Shown here: in pieces, positions 22,651 to 34,593 of the stretch
How the letters are laid out: every line of letters starts with the position of its first letter
Position numbering within the stretch: position 1 is the stretch's first letter
Source: Nymphaea colorata
Taxonomy: Eukaryota > Streptophyta > Magnoliopsida > Nymphaeales > Nymphaeaceae
Assembly: GCF_008831285.2 (NCBI RefSeq)
Contig: NC_045144.1
Coordinates: forward strand, 3,836,268-3,900,267
Direction of reading: 5' to 3'
DNA: 64,000 nt
Notes under the pieces: model-generated
Databases searched by the model: none
Seen by the model: only the letters and a program-made list of their open reading frames with translations
What the model was told of the DNA's origin: nothing
Translations under genes and position numbers: made by a program

Positions 22651-23759
22651 CTATCAGAATTTGAATCAAAATAAACAGCATATGTTGTCGTTCTGAATTT
22701 GATTACTCTTACGGCATTGTTCTATTCTGTGACCACCAAAGAAGAAGGAATGGTTGTGCTTGAGTCATTCCAACTTTGGCTCCATCGTCAAAAACACACT
22801 ATTCACCAGTCAAATTCTGGCCCTCCGTCTTCATCTCTCTCTCTCTCTCTCTCTCTCGCTATCCCTTGCAATCTCCTCCACGAAACTGCTTGGCCCTTGC
22901 CATATATCTCCCCCCACTACCATATGAGTCTTCATCAAACTTGGATGACGGAAACATAGCATGTTCCTTGACTTGGGCGCGTCTTATAACATATATGTTT
23001 GGGTAGTTGCAAAATTTGTTTCACCGTTTTGTCGGTGGCCCCACTTTCCCATGCCATATGCTGATGATCAGCTGTTCAGTAGCTGTTTGCTCTCATTCAG
23101 TGAGCCCACTTCCTTTTGCGCAATAAAAGCACTTTATTGGATATAGATATATATCTCTGTGATATCTCTGTCAAGGAAAGGCTTTCATCATCTCCCTCTC
23201 CCTGCCAATTAAATGGGCGGCAAACTGAAGGAAGTGAAGGGCATTAATTTAAAGCATAGAGAGTTAGTCACGTCGTTGCTGTCTCTGTCGATGTTTTGTG
23301 TTGACCTCCTGATCTTAAACCACCGCCAATCAATTAACAATATGCCCCATCGATTTGCTCCTCTTAAATCACCTTTAACAATATGATATGGCCCATTGAT
23401 TTTGGACTTCCATTAATATTGGGCAAGTCAAGATTCTCAACCAGAACAAACATGGGGCCCCAGATATATATAATTGACTGGCCTCCAAATAGATATTGCA
23501 CTTAATTTTGATGTTATCCACATGATGAAATTGCCAAAATTTTGGTCAATGCGCCTATGCAGCCACTTTGGGTCCTCTTATATAGTCTCTCAACTTTTTT
23601 AGTGCACCAATTTGGCTACGATTCACAAAGAAAAACTTTGGGAAGACAAAAATCAAGAGCATGTACATTACACTGAGCATGTACATTACAAAAAACTCAA
23701 CCATTATGGACAGCCACCAAATGTCAGTGAAAATAAACCTAAAAGCTAAACAGAAAAAC

Positions 23760-23807
<48 letters not shown>

Positions 23808-24360
23808 AAACAATAACATCATTGTACTAGCATACTCAAAATACCAAAGCCACAACCATCATGTGCCGATGAATCGTGGGTTGTCATTCCAAACATAATT
23901 CCACATCACCCAAGCATGGACGCACTGTCAATTGCGGATAGGTCATGCATAAATTTAATTTAGAAGACCCAAAAAGATGGGCACCAGTTGTCAAATAGGG
24001 TTTTCTAAAATCGGTTGGAAAGAAAAGATTTTGTTGATGGGACAGTTGGAAAGAAAAGATTAGAAACAATGCGCACTTTAAAGCAATCAGCTTAACCGAT
24101 TGCCAAACCTACCCTCTACTCATTTTTACATAACACAAGGGCACTTCGCCAAATAGAAAACCCGGACCGTTTTTAATTGTTTGGCCATTTGGTAACATGC
24201 AGCAGTCAGCTGATCTCAATTGCCTTAATTAAAGTTCAGATTCAAATCCTTCTATCCCATATCAGGTTTGTCAATATAAAATAATCAAGTTTAACCTAAG
24301 ATCTTAAGATTGATGCACCACCATCAATCTTTTTCCACCAGAACAATAATGAAATCAATT
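22651..24360. other. No recognised gene
   Basis: Contains a (TC)n run at about 22832-22858 and AT-rich DNA. The missing N-terminal exons of the CAO relic were looked for here on the minus strand and not found. A few bases upstream of the Rieske exon (22651-22680) resemble the preceding LIPID segment but are not cleanly framed. Confidence 0.4.
23762..23805. repeat. (TA)n microsatellite
   Basis: About 21 uninterrupted TA units. Confidence 0.95.
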
Positions 24361-24456
24361 ACGAGTGCATGTAGTGTGTTCTTACTTCATTCCAATAAGA
24401 AAACATAACCAGGTTGAACTAATTTCTTTCTGCAGAAAACAGTAATTTGCCATACA
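24361..24456. repeat. Local duplication family 2, partial third copy
   Basis: ACGAGTGCATGTAGTGTGTT and the next 75 bases are repeated almost exactly at 24564-24656, so this is a partial tandem copy of part of the family 2 unit. Confidence 0.9.
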
Positions 24457-25030
24457 AATACAAAAGAAAGGCTGATATATCAAAAAGTTGGAGATGATAA
24501 CTTCATCTAGGACAGGAAGCAACATACGAGCGCATGACTTCAATGAGGCTTGTGGCATCAATTACGAGTGCATGTAGTGTGTTCTTACTTCATTCCAATA
24601 AGAAAACATAACCAGGTTGAACTAATTTCTTTCTGCAGAACACAGTAATTTTCCATACCATTAAGATTGTCATACCATTAACGATCAAAGAACAACATTA
24701 TAGATTTTTCCCTTCACACATGCATGTTAACACATGAATGACACATGCACTTGAACTGTATGTGCATGCAAGAGGCACACAAGACATGCATTTGCCATTC
24801 ATACACACAAACAGACACACGCCCACGGGGTACCACAGAAGATAGAAGATAAAATGCAAATAGCTTTGTAAATACTTAGGTTAGCAGTCCAACTGTACGA
24901 ACAGAATGCATATAATGAAGTTCATAAATATTACCTTGTGACAATGGCTGGTACATGCATTGAAGTTAACGCTTATTAGGGGTGGAGGCTTAATCCATTT
25001 ACATCAGATCCAAGTACTACATGTCTTGAT
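24457..25030. repeat. Local duplication family 2, copy 2 (partner 17865-18440)
   Basis: Colinear with 17865-18440, ending near ACTACATGTCTT. The A-rich run of copy 1 is shorter here, and a short GACACACGCCCACGG segment is unique. The open run LVIDATSLIEVMRSYVASC on the minus strand is preserved. Confidence 0.85.
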
Positions 25031-25900
25031 CAATTGTTTTTGCTCACCATCCAAGCCCCCCCCCCCCCCTTATATAACTGCTGATCATTTCCGAGCAATT
25101 GGAAGCCGAGGAAGAGAAATTGATATTACGTGATCGTTCTTTTCCATCTTTTTTTGCAGCCAACTCCCCTGTTTCTTTCCAACAAAGACGAATGCATCAA
25201 TAGTAAGAGCATGACCACGACACTTCATCAATCAAAATCAAAAGAAGAGCTCGCTCGGCGGATCAGAGCCATCACCCCATTACATACCTCTGGAATTTGA
25301 GCTTGAAGGACGAAGAGGTTCCTAGATTCATCCAGATTTCTTTCAATGACATCGAAAGCAAAAAAGAGAAAAGATCCTTGGAGTCGTTGTGTCGGGGTTT
25401 TCCTGCCTATCAGCGAGGACCTGGGGATCCCTATCATTCATCAGGAGATCGATGAGGCGATCCCGTAGGTCGCTTCTGATTTCGATCATCCCGACTTCCC
25501 CCTCTTCAAAGTCGAGACAAGATTGGTACGCTCGCTCACCGTGGGCATTCGTTCAGGTTGCGAGGAATCCCAGTCTCTTTCTTCCCCTCAAAATAGGACA
25601 AAGAGATCCTTCTCTCGTTCCCCCCACCCAGTTGCCCCAACGGAGTCAATTCTTCCACTTCTGATGAAACCTTGCCCTCTGGCTCATCCTCGGATACAAA
25701 AACCTCATCAGATGAAGAGCTAGAGCTCGCATCTTCTGATGAGGATGCATCCATGGAGACCGGGGCTAGGGCTTTAGGATCTCCCAGGAAGGGCGCTACT
25801 GCCCTGACCCTCCTCTGGAGTTGAAAAATAGGTCCTCACTTGCACTAGCATGTTTAGTGTGTCTTCAATCCTTGTTCTCATGGTAACCCATCTTTTTTTT
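25031..25900. other. Degenerate coding-like DNA of unknown origin
   Basis: A run of C lies at about 25055-25068. From 25230 to 25830 (plus) short open runs occur in shifting frames: KEKRSLESLCRGFPAY, VGVFLPISEDLGIPIIHQEI, and a Ser/Asp/Glu-rich SDETLPSGSSSDTKTSSDEE. This looks like an old coding sequence with several frameshifts, perhaps the gag of a retroelement. The minus-strand open frame at 25754-25536 is the same low-complexity stretch read backwards. Confidence 0.35.
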
Positions 25901-28378
25901 TCTTCCTCCTCTTCATGTTCATTGATGAACAATCTCATAGTATTGTACTTCCCGGATCATATCATACACTTGTGAAAGCTGTGAAAAAAGGACGGCCTGG
26001 ATCATATCATACATAGTACGAGCGTGAGTGACCACCTTCATCATCTCCTCCTTCCTATCGTATGCTTCTTTATTTAGACGTATGGACGCCCTCTCATTCA
26101 CCTAAGCAATTGTAGCTGCCCCGGCATGGATGACTCATTCCTTCCGCTAGGCAAGAGGACCACCCGATCACTAGGAAGAAGCAAGCCTATTCCCCTTGAA
26201 GTGATCACTAGCTCCTTCCGTCCCTTCCAACGCACCATCGAAAGAGCCTTTCTGAATAATAAGGACTACTAGAGCCACTAAGCGAGCCTTGTCATAGTAT
26301 ACGTGTACGGAAGAAGCCTTGTTCAACCCTTCTTAAAGAACCGTTTCCATTTTCTTTGACGCCTTTTGAATACCACCAACCCAAGGAATTTCTATGATAA
26401 TGGAGAGAGCTTGAGAGCGGGAAACTACAACTATCACTGACCCCTTCCTCTATGGAATCCGTGAGATCCACCTCTAGTTGAGCAAGCTAGACCCCAAACT
26501 CTATCGAGAAAGCGTTTTGACATCCCGACTGACGGATCTGACCTTCATTTGCCCACTTTCATTGGTCCCGTCATGAGTCATGACCCTTCAAGACTATAGG
26601 CGGGCATTACAAGATGAAGCTGCTACAGACTATTACCGGTGATAGTCCAGTGGTAAAGTGAAAGACTCTTTCGGGTGTGAGACCTAGCGCAGTGGCTTTA
26701 GATCAAACAACTTCTTTTCCGGGAAGCGGTAGTGAAAGTGGGGTGCGACACAATCTTGTTCTAGGCGCTTGGGCGAGTAGCGGTAAGTGAAGGAAGTCCT
26801 CAATCAAGTGCAAGTGGTTGATTGACAAACTCTTTTGTTTGGGTCAAGCAAAGAAGCTACTAGCAACAACAGCTTCTTCAATTAGCAAGAAAAGGTCCCT
26901 ACCTACTTCCGCCTCAATGAGATTGTTTTTTTCTTATCTGTGAGTTTTTTCGCTTTTCACTACGCAAGCGAGAAAAGCGGCTTATGTTTTGTTGATTCAA
27001 CCAGGATGGGAAAGGGGTTAAGGAATGGTTCATTAGGGCGGGGAGAGAAAGTGGATTGTGGCCTTGCATTCGATTAAGCAACTTATGGATTCCCATCCTG
27101 TATGGCACTGAAAACTGTAGGTAAGGAGATGGCACGCTATCCATCGAATTCATGGCTAATCACCGAAACCCAACAAGGAAGGGAGGGGTTCTGACGACAA
27201 CAACCACCACCACTCTGAAGGCTAAGGCGGCGGCTAAGGCGAGAAGCACATTACTTTCTTTCATTGATCGGAGACCATTCTGATAGTGGAGGGCGGGAGA
27301 TTCCAAAATTGCTGCCTCTCGCTCAACTTGGAATGAACAAAGGTGGTACCGCGTGTCACCCGAAAAGAGATAGGACATGAGGATCTGAAAGAGAACGGGC
27401 CCAACGGCCAGCTCTATAGGTTAGCTTATTCCCAGACGAACCAGCCCATCCATCGAAGCTTGACGAGCTTTGGAAGGTAGGCCTGGTCCCCAATAAATGT
27501 TTGATCGTTCCTCACTATCCACACACTGTGCTATTAGACTCCAACGTAGAAGAATGATTTTCCACCTGGCGCTAGCGCCATCTTCCCCTAACCGGGTGGG
27601 GAAGCAGTACCGATAGTCCCCGTTCTGACAGCCAGGCCAGCACCTATCTCTATTTCTCTTCATCCAGCTACTGGAATCGCACATCAGCCTTTTTTCTTCC
27701 CGCAAGACACTCTTTGCCCACACCAAGTGGATAATGAATGACCAATTATCATAGTCATATCCCATCCCACTAACCCGAAAGCATGAAAAAAATCATGCCA
27801 AGCTTGCCCAATCCTGTAGCCTTTTCTTCCCAAGAGCTTTAGTAAACAGAAACATATCAGCCAACTGAGACTTCCCATACGGCCTTTGTAGTTACCTTGT
27901 CTCTCACAAAATGACAGTCTACTTCCATATTCATTGTCCTCTCCTCATGGAAGACTGGGTTGGAGGAAATCTGTATCGCTGTGTCTGATTATCACAGTGC
28001 ATGTCCATAGGAAGTTTCACATCGACCCCAACCTCCGTCATGAGAGTTGTTCACCAAGCTAGTTCACATGCTGTATGCACCATAGCTCTGGCACTAGATC
28101 TTGCCAAAACAGATTGCTTCTAACTCTTCCAAGTTCCCTCCAATGTCACGTTCTTATATTAGCAAAGCCCAAAAAGCCGTCGCAACTTTCAATGGCATGA
28201 GGGAACACCCTCTATGTGACTGCTTTGACTATCAGACGGGCAAAGCCCACAAAGCACTCGCAAAGCGAAGCGTGAGGGTCGCTGGGGGCTTTGCTCCTTA
28301 CTCATCAAAGCCTCAAAACTCAGATGCGGACTGGGCTGGTTCTCCTAGTGACAGACGATCTACTTCCGGCTACTGCAC
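25901..28378. other. Possible insertion of mitochondrial-type DNA (NUMT candidate)
   Basis: Base composition and wording change here: less AT-rich, with phrases such as CGCTAGGCAAGAGGACCACC, TTTTCCGGGAAGCGGTAG and AAGCGAAGCGTGAGGGTCGC that have the flavour of plant mitochondrial intergenic DNA. No mitochondrial gene was recognised, so this rests on style only. The right end contains copia fragments, which also occur in plant mitochondrial genomes. The right edge coincides exactly with the start of duplicated block B. Confidence 0.4.
27880..28378. pseudogene. Two small copia RNase H fragments in opposite orientation
   Basis: On the minus strand about 28100-27880 reads like the end of copia RNase H (CDNQ followed by EVDCHFVRDKV). 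On the plus strand 28325-28377 reads DADWAGSPSDRRSTSGYC, an earlier part of the same domain. They are separated by unrelated GC-rich DNA and are far too short to function. Confidence 0.7.
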
Positions 28379-29632
28379 CAGTCACGTCACGAGCAAAGCC
28401 CTCATTTCTAAAGCAGCAGGCAGCATTACTGATTGAAGACTAAAGAAGAGAAAACTATTGATTGAAGAGTACTCCCTTTCACTACTAAGGCTTGGAGATA
28501 TAGGATCCAACATGTGGTGAATTATTGGTTATCAACCCATATTTACCCCTCATTACAAAAGAAAGGGCTGACGGAAGGTCTTCTGACTTAAGTTCATATG
28601 AGGCTTCTATTGGTTGACACCTCATGTCAACCCATGTGCAAAGAATCACAAATGGTTTGTTTTCCTTTTTTTTTAAAATACGACTCACTCATATGAAACA
28701 TCAACTGCATTTGCCCAATTTGAAAAAAGAGTTGGGGTTTGAATTTAAAATAATAGCACCTTATAGTTTTGCTTACACAAAACAAACTTGCATAAAAATA
28801 CACATGTAGGCCACAGACAAAGGGATAAATTATACCTCTTAAAGTAGGTTGAAGAATGAGAAGATAGTATACATACCCATTTCATACCTGTTTAGCCTCA
28901 AGCCAACCGAGACCCAACTGGTAATCTTCCAAGCTACAACAGTCTCAACAAATCCTTGTGCCTTCTGGCATAAAAGCTCAATTAAACAATCAAACTAAAG
29001 AATCAAACACAACTAGATTATTCGATTCTATCCCACCTATCTAATTGCACCTTCCTTGCATGTTAAACTCATTAGAGAGTTCAAACCAAAAAAGAAGCAA
29101 TTTAAAAAAAATATGAACAGAAACTCACCAAGAAAATGAAGAAGTGAACCTATATTTGCTAGCCAAGTTGAACAGTTTCTCACTAACTACAAGATAATAC
29201 ACACACACACACAGACTAAAAAAAAGAAAAACCAAAAGTACAAGACTTTTCACGAGTGCCCCGAAATATTCCAAATTCTAGAAAGGAAATTAAGAGAAAT
29301 CACTGCTCTCTAAACTAACTGGACCTAGGGTAGAAGGCAACTGAAAATAAACAAATTTGAAAAATTGTGAAAGATGCCAAACCACTCTTGATTTAAGGCA
29401 TCTAATGCATACAATAGCAGATATCAAACCTAAAATCCTGACTCAATTCATGTAATAGCTAGATCAATTAATTGCTGGAAACTTGTCTGTTTGCTCCAAG
29501 CAATTTCTGCTCATATACGTATTTTCTCAGAAATTTATAGCAAAAGTACTCTATGACTGTGTTCAACATGAATTTTGCAACCACTGGGTCAAATCAGATT
29601 CCATGCAATAAAATTAAGTTAGACACAATGGG
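28379..29632. repeat. Segmental duplication, copy B (partner 12516-13787)
   Basis: About 99% identical to copy A. Its left edge joins the copia/mitochondrial-like DNA in the middle of a copia codon run (GGCTACTGCAC|CAGTCACG), and its right edge ends at GACACAATGGG, after which 2.85 kb of unrelated DNA follows. Copy B lacks the TATA-bearing leader found before copy A. Confidence 0.93.
28888..28964 (-). pseudogene. Exon-like fragment in duplicated block B, function unknown
   Basis: Same 77-base acceptor-to-donor open stretch as in block A, unchanged in reading frame and splice signals. A second open run occurs near 28650-28565 (CQPIEASYELKSEDLPS). Preservation here reflects recent duplication and does not prove function. 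Confidence 0.35.
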
Positions 29633-30445
29633 TAACAGATCTTGGGAAGCCAAACAAATCAATTATCCAAGTAAAGTCAACCAAGAATCCACAGTTTTGG
29701 AATTTGTTCCTGCAGGTCTGGTCAGGAGACTTTGTTGCAGTTTCTTTCTTCCTACCAATGCTAATAAACAGAAGGTACAAACAAACTCATCAAACCGTTT
29801 CCTAAGCAAACCTTAAAAGGAAAAAACAAGGATACAGTCTTGCCTTCATAAGAAAACAAGTTGAGACAAATTGGCAACCACCAGACAGCAAAGTATTTTA
29901 CACTATGAAAAATTAAAATGGAACGAGCTTTTAGGTTCCATCTAACTGTAGACCAGCTAGATTTTCAACTGCATAGACTACAGCCAGGACCACCAACAAG
30001 TCGGACCTGCAGCCAGTCCAGTAGGGATGTCAATGGTCTGTTTTCACTCACTGATCTAAGTCCTCCTCGCTAGCTTAGAAACAGAACCAAGATGACGGGA
30101 TCTGTATTCAGTTTGTTGTGTCGTGTCCTGGATACATGTTCATGATGCAACAAGGATCTCATCCCCATGTAAATTTTCAAATTTGAACCCAGTTGAAGCA
30201 GAATTTAGTACCAACATTTAGAAACACACCAAATTTTCAAATAAGTAGTGTTTTTCACCTTTCGTTTTTGTATGTGCTATGATTCTTTCCTAGTATTGTT
30301 TCTATTTGTTGATAGAAGGTTTACTAGCATTGAAGATATAGTTCAAAGAAAACAAAATCTAAAACAGAATAAGGTAAAAACTAAGACTCGCAATCAAAGT
30401 CATAGAGGAAAAATTTGTCAAAAAATGAATAGCATCAAAACCTAC
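29633..30445. other. No recognised gene
   Basis: Follows the YacP-like exons on the minus strand and would be expected to hold their C-terminal exon, but none was found. Plus-strand open frames at 29553-29816 and 30248-30610 run across splice signals of minus-strand exons and are not credible. Confidence 0.4.
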
Positions 30446-31203
30446 TGCTCCATGTGCTGCTTTCTGCTGGCAGGAATCAGAAGTAACGACCCAAACTTTT
30501 GGGCAACCATCCTCCTTCAGAGCTACAACCTGTACAAGGTAAGTGAATTAGAATCATATTATCGGGTGAAGAAGAATACAAAAAAGAAGAAGATGAAAAA
30601 AGCAAGTTAAATTGATAGTAGAAAAGTTGTAATGTAGTCATAAAAAAAGGTCAATGCCAAAAGGCAAGAAATTAGAAGATGTTGAATAAAACTTCACTAT
30701 ACAAGAGATGTGCTCCCAATGCAATCAAACTTGGAAAATTGGATAAACATCTTGAAAATGGAAAAACTGAATAGAGAATGAAAGAGCCGAGAGTCAAAAA
30801 GCTTCACCGTTGAACCAGAGTAACTCCAAACTCATGAACATGTTAATAAAAATAGAAGATTTATGATTTCTACTTGTACACTCATTTGCATCACACTAGG
30901 AAAAAGTGAAGTGCTCTCCATGCAGAGCATCACAAATTTTTGTTTCCAATGCCTTTCAAGAGCAGGATCTCACTATCCAAGTAAAAAATATAGAGGAAAC
31001 AAAGACTGCACATTACACTTGACACCTGAAAGCTGCTGAAAGTACCTTTAAGATGTAGCAGCTCATACTGTTTGTATACAAACATCATGAAAATTACATG
31101 AAATGAAAGAAAAATAGACAAATATATATATATATATATATATATTAGCTCCTTTTCAATCCATGCATCAGCACATGTTTCACCTGTGAAAATGACATCA
31201 ACA
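30446..31203 (-). pseudogene. YacP-like NYN-domain protein, two-exon fragment
   Basis: Plant YacP-like proteins carry a PIN-like NYN nuclease fold. Exon 31203-31149 follows acceptor TTGGTTTCAG and encodes VDVIFTGETCADAWIEKE. Exon 30529-30446 follows CTTGTACAG and encodes VVALKEDGCPKVWVVTSD followed by SCQQKAAHGA, then a GTAGGT donor. Joined in phase 0 they reproduce a conserved block of the family, as remembered from Arabidopsis. The donor after the first exon reads CT instead of GT and is followed by a (TA)n run, so correct splicing looks impossible. The upstream exons with the LLVDGYNV block and the C-terminal exon were not found. Most likely a relic. Confidence 0.78.
31122..31146. repeat. 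(TA)n microsatellite at a lost splice donor
   Basis: A pure TA run that starts three bases inside the intron after the first YacP-like exon on the minus strand. Confidence 0.9.
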
Positions 31204-32484
31204 CTGAAACCAAGAAAGAGAAAGAAAAGTTAACATTACCAAGGTTGATAAACAGAATCTTTAACTCATTTATTTGGAGACAGAGTCCACACCACAATGC
31301 ATATCCTTCAAATAATTTTGATTTTGGTCTCAGCCATAAAGGTTTGGCATAAAAACCATTGCTCAGCCATCATCTTCTACTAGCAATTTTCAGATGGACA
31401 CATGCAAATTGTCAGATAATGGTGGCATTGTCCGGCCAGTATTAAACCAAAAGAATGAAATACACAATAAAATAACAAACAAATGAAAAAGAAACATATT
31501 ACCGACACACACACCTGTGCAACCATAACTCATAGTTGACATGCTGACCACTTAGATGCGATGCTCCTGTCATAGACGCAACCAGTAGACCCAAGAACTT
31601 GATCAAGTTTTATTTATCAAAAGAATTGAGCAAAGACAGAAAAAATAAAAAACCAAGCAACTATGTGAACAAAGCTTCTAAACAACCCATGCCACAATGA
31701 AAGTGAAAATTAACATGACAAGCACTATGCTGAAAACCCACTAAAGCAGAAAATACAATAAAACGATTGAACTACTATAAATCAATCCAACACTTGCCCA
31801 ACTCAGCAAAACTAAAACAATCTAACTAAGAAAGAATATGATCCTACTGAAAATAAATGAAACCAATAACCTTGACCTATACTGGACAAGTACAACACCT
31901 AAGGCATCTACTCAACTAACATACAAGTACAATACCTAAGGCATCTACTCAACTAACATGACACAAGAAGAAACTGAATACTAAGCTTCTAAAGACATGA
32001 AGGACCCTGCTAAAGCAAAGGCACGACTGGATACTTGATGACGATGAAGAATACCTCCACCCTTGGCTGCTCATTTTTGTTATTGAAAAAAGCATACGCC
32101 AGCCAAGCGGAAGAAAGGTGAAGAAAGGAGGGGGTAGAGGAGAAAAAGATCGATCAGTGGAAATGGGTTAGGCAAGAGATATGGGGCTTTCCACCCCCCA
32201 GATAATAAATGAATCCATGGACAAAACTCATAACACTTTGACAAAAATGTTATAATTCAAAAATCGACCAGTTCTTTTGAAAAGAGATAGGAGGTTTTTT
32301 ATGACAGTCTCAACCCTAAGTCTAGGTTATACTGTTGAAGAAGACAATCAATTAAGAGGGAATAATGGGTCAGGTTCCCAAATGATCTGCCTCTCCCAAG
32401 ATAGAGGAAAAGACGGACAAATTGTCACATTAAGCATAATTGGCCTGTGTTTGAGGAGTTTCATCCATTCCAAGAACGGCCTAG
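31204..32484. other. No recognised gene
   Basis: AT-rich DNA with an imperfect 36-bp tandem repeat near 31886-31960 (GTACAA-ACCTAAGGCATCTAC). Upstream exons of the YacP-like fragment were sought here on the minus strand without success. Confidence 0.4.
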
Positions 32485-33640
32485 TGGTTTGGTAATGAAA
32501 TGACAAACACCTTTGAAGACCAAGGGGATTGGTTAGTTCCTCATATGCCTAGGAGGCCTCGAAACATAACAAGAGATGTCAAGTTTTTACTTTAAAATAG
32601 TTCAAAATAATCAATTTAACTCATAAGCTTGAATGCTTGTGTTGTACAAATAACATGCCCTTCGTTTCTCCATAGTACCGTACAAGCATCAGGATTAATT
32701 TCGCATCCATGCCATCGTATCTCTAGAAGGGATATCATTCAATTTCCAAAATATGAACATAAAAGAATCACCCTCAACATCTTAGGTAATCAAAAAGAGG
32801 AAAAGATATTGACCCTATAATTACACATCCACGAAAGATTGTCACATTCAATTCCTGCGAGTTCAACCTTCATGCTTTTCATCTCTTGGCAGGTACCTTT
32901 TGCTCTTTTTTTTGCTTTTTTTTTTTGCATTCGACTTTTTGCCTTTCGATTTTTTTTTTCTTGTTTTTCTTTTCAGGCCGACCTTCACCTTTGAGGGAAT
33001 ACCTCACCACCCCAAAGGCTACTACGAAGCTCCACCCCTTTGGTGGATATGTGTAGCTTTATCACGTGTCCCACCTGTTTCAACTTACGGGTGTTCGACG
33101 AGCAAAAGGTTCATAAGTCATTATCTTCGCGGAATAGACATAAATCACCTATATGCCTACCCGGTACTCTTGATTACTGACCTAGAGTAACGACTACACA
33201 AGCCCCGAGCCCATCTCTCAACTCTCATTTTGCTACTTGCAAAGATCTTATAGAGCATTGTGGCTTCTCTCTTGGGATATTTTCCTCCTAAATCCTTCTA
33301 GATGCTTAATCACTAATGTCAATTGCATTTCCTAGTCTTGACTTCATCAACTTCATAGGATTTTTCTTTATTGCACATATCCAAGACTTTTCATTTTTCC
33401 TCTTCCATTGATTGGTAACAAGAACTTGAAATTTTCTCCTTTCACTCGGGGAGGTACTAAAGATAAAGCAAAGACATAATATTGTGTGAGAAGACAATTT
33501 TAAAAGGCTTTTAAGCAAAATTTAAAATTTTCTCTTTCACAAAAGTTTTTGACATCAAATGTTATGTCACCGGGAGGAGGGAACTCTACTCGCTAAAGAA
33601 AGGGTGATTTCAAAACAAGATGGGTTGATTTGTAGAAGAA
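32485..33640. repeat. Diverged repeat, copy 2 (partner 13788-14930)
   Basis: Colinear with 13788-14930. One stretch is conserved at the peptide level on the plus strand in both copies (FRPTFTFEGIPHH, KGYYEAPPLWW, GIDINHLYA). That may be coincidence of conserved DNA or a trace of coding. Family not recognised. Confidence 0.75.
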
Positions 33641-34593
33641 CGAATTTCCATTTGTTCACCAACTCCCATAAAAGTAGAGCCTTTTACACAAAAGGTATCA
33701 AAAGGTGACCAGTTTCCATAACATTAGGTGATTAACTGAGTGGGAATTTCGGAAATGGTTTGAGTTAAGCTCTTCTCTTTTCTCGAAAGAAACCCAGGAA
33801 AAACCAATCATATGCAGCCAAATTTATAAAATCATTGGGTAAATGACAATGGAAACTACGGGTTTGGACTCTCCTAGACTCAGAATATAAGGTTATCCAC
33901 CAAAGTTTTGACTAGTTTTGTGTTCTGGTTACACAAGGACTTTGTGAAATGATGATTTTGCAAAAGGATAACAACACAAGGGACAAGTTCTCCTCGAAGT
34001 CTCTTTATAAAAACAGAGCCTTGTGGCGGACAAAATTCCCCAAATTCTCATGTTGTAAGGTTTCCTTGCAGAGGGTTTGATCATTGATTATCAAGGAAAA
34101 ATGTCTAAACCAACAACTCACTCTTCTAGCCAACTAAAAGGCCACTTTTAAGACTGAGTTGGATTGGATTGAATGGTTTGAAATGCTTTTAATCAAAGCT
34201 CATGTGCAAGATGAAATGGAAGAAATGGCTCCCCAAGATTTCTCTGCCCGTGCATACACCTAGAAAGGTCCTAAGAATATGACTCTAATTATGGTTTTAC
34301 TATCCAAAAATCAATAAAAAGGTATGATAAACCATAGACTACACCCTTGGCTAGAAAGCACAAACAGAACTTGCTAAGATGCAACCCTGTTAGCATGAAC
34401 ACTAAAAAGCAAACTGCATAAATCAAAGCAAAACCACCATGCACATCCTAAAATGAGAAAGTCTAAAACCTGCTATAGACCACTACTTAATGAATTTCTG
34501 CTATATCTTCAAAAATAACGAAGCAAACGAATTGATAAAGCGAACGGGTAACCACATCGAGCATGTAGATACAGAGAGAAAGAGAGAGATGAC
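33641..34593. other. No recognised gene
   Basis: Continues the style of the preceding repeat (GTAGAGCC, TTTCTCGAAAGAAACCC, CCAAATTCTCATGTTGTAAG), possibly the remainder of an old LTR element. No domain seen. Confidence 0.35.

Noticed and set aside
26641-26710. tRNA-like phrase (GATAGTCCAGTGGTAAAG)
   Set aside because: No acceptor stem, anticodon arm or T-arm could be folded around it.
30248-30610. Plus-strand 120-codon frame
   Set aside because: It covers the complementary strand of a recognisable YacP-like exon and its splice sites, and has no family resemblance.
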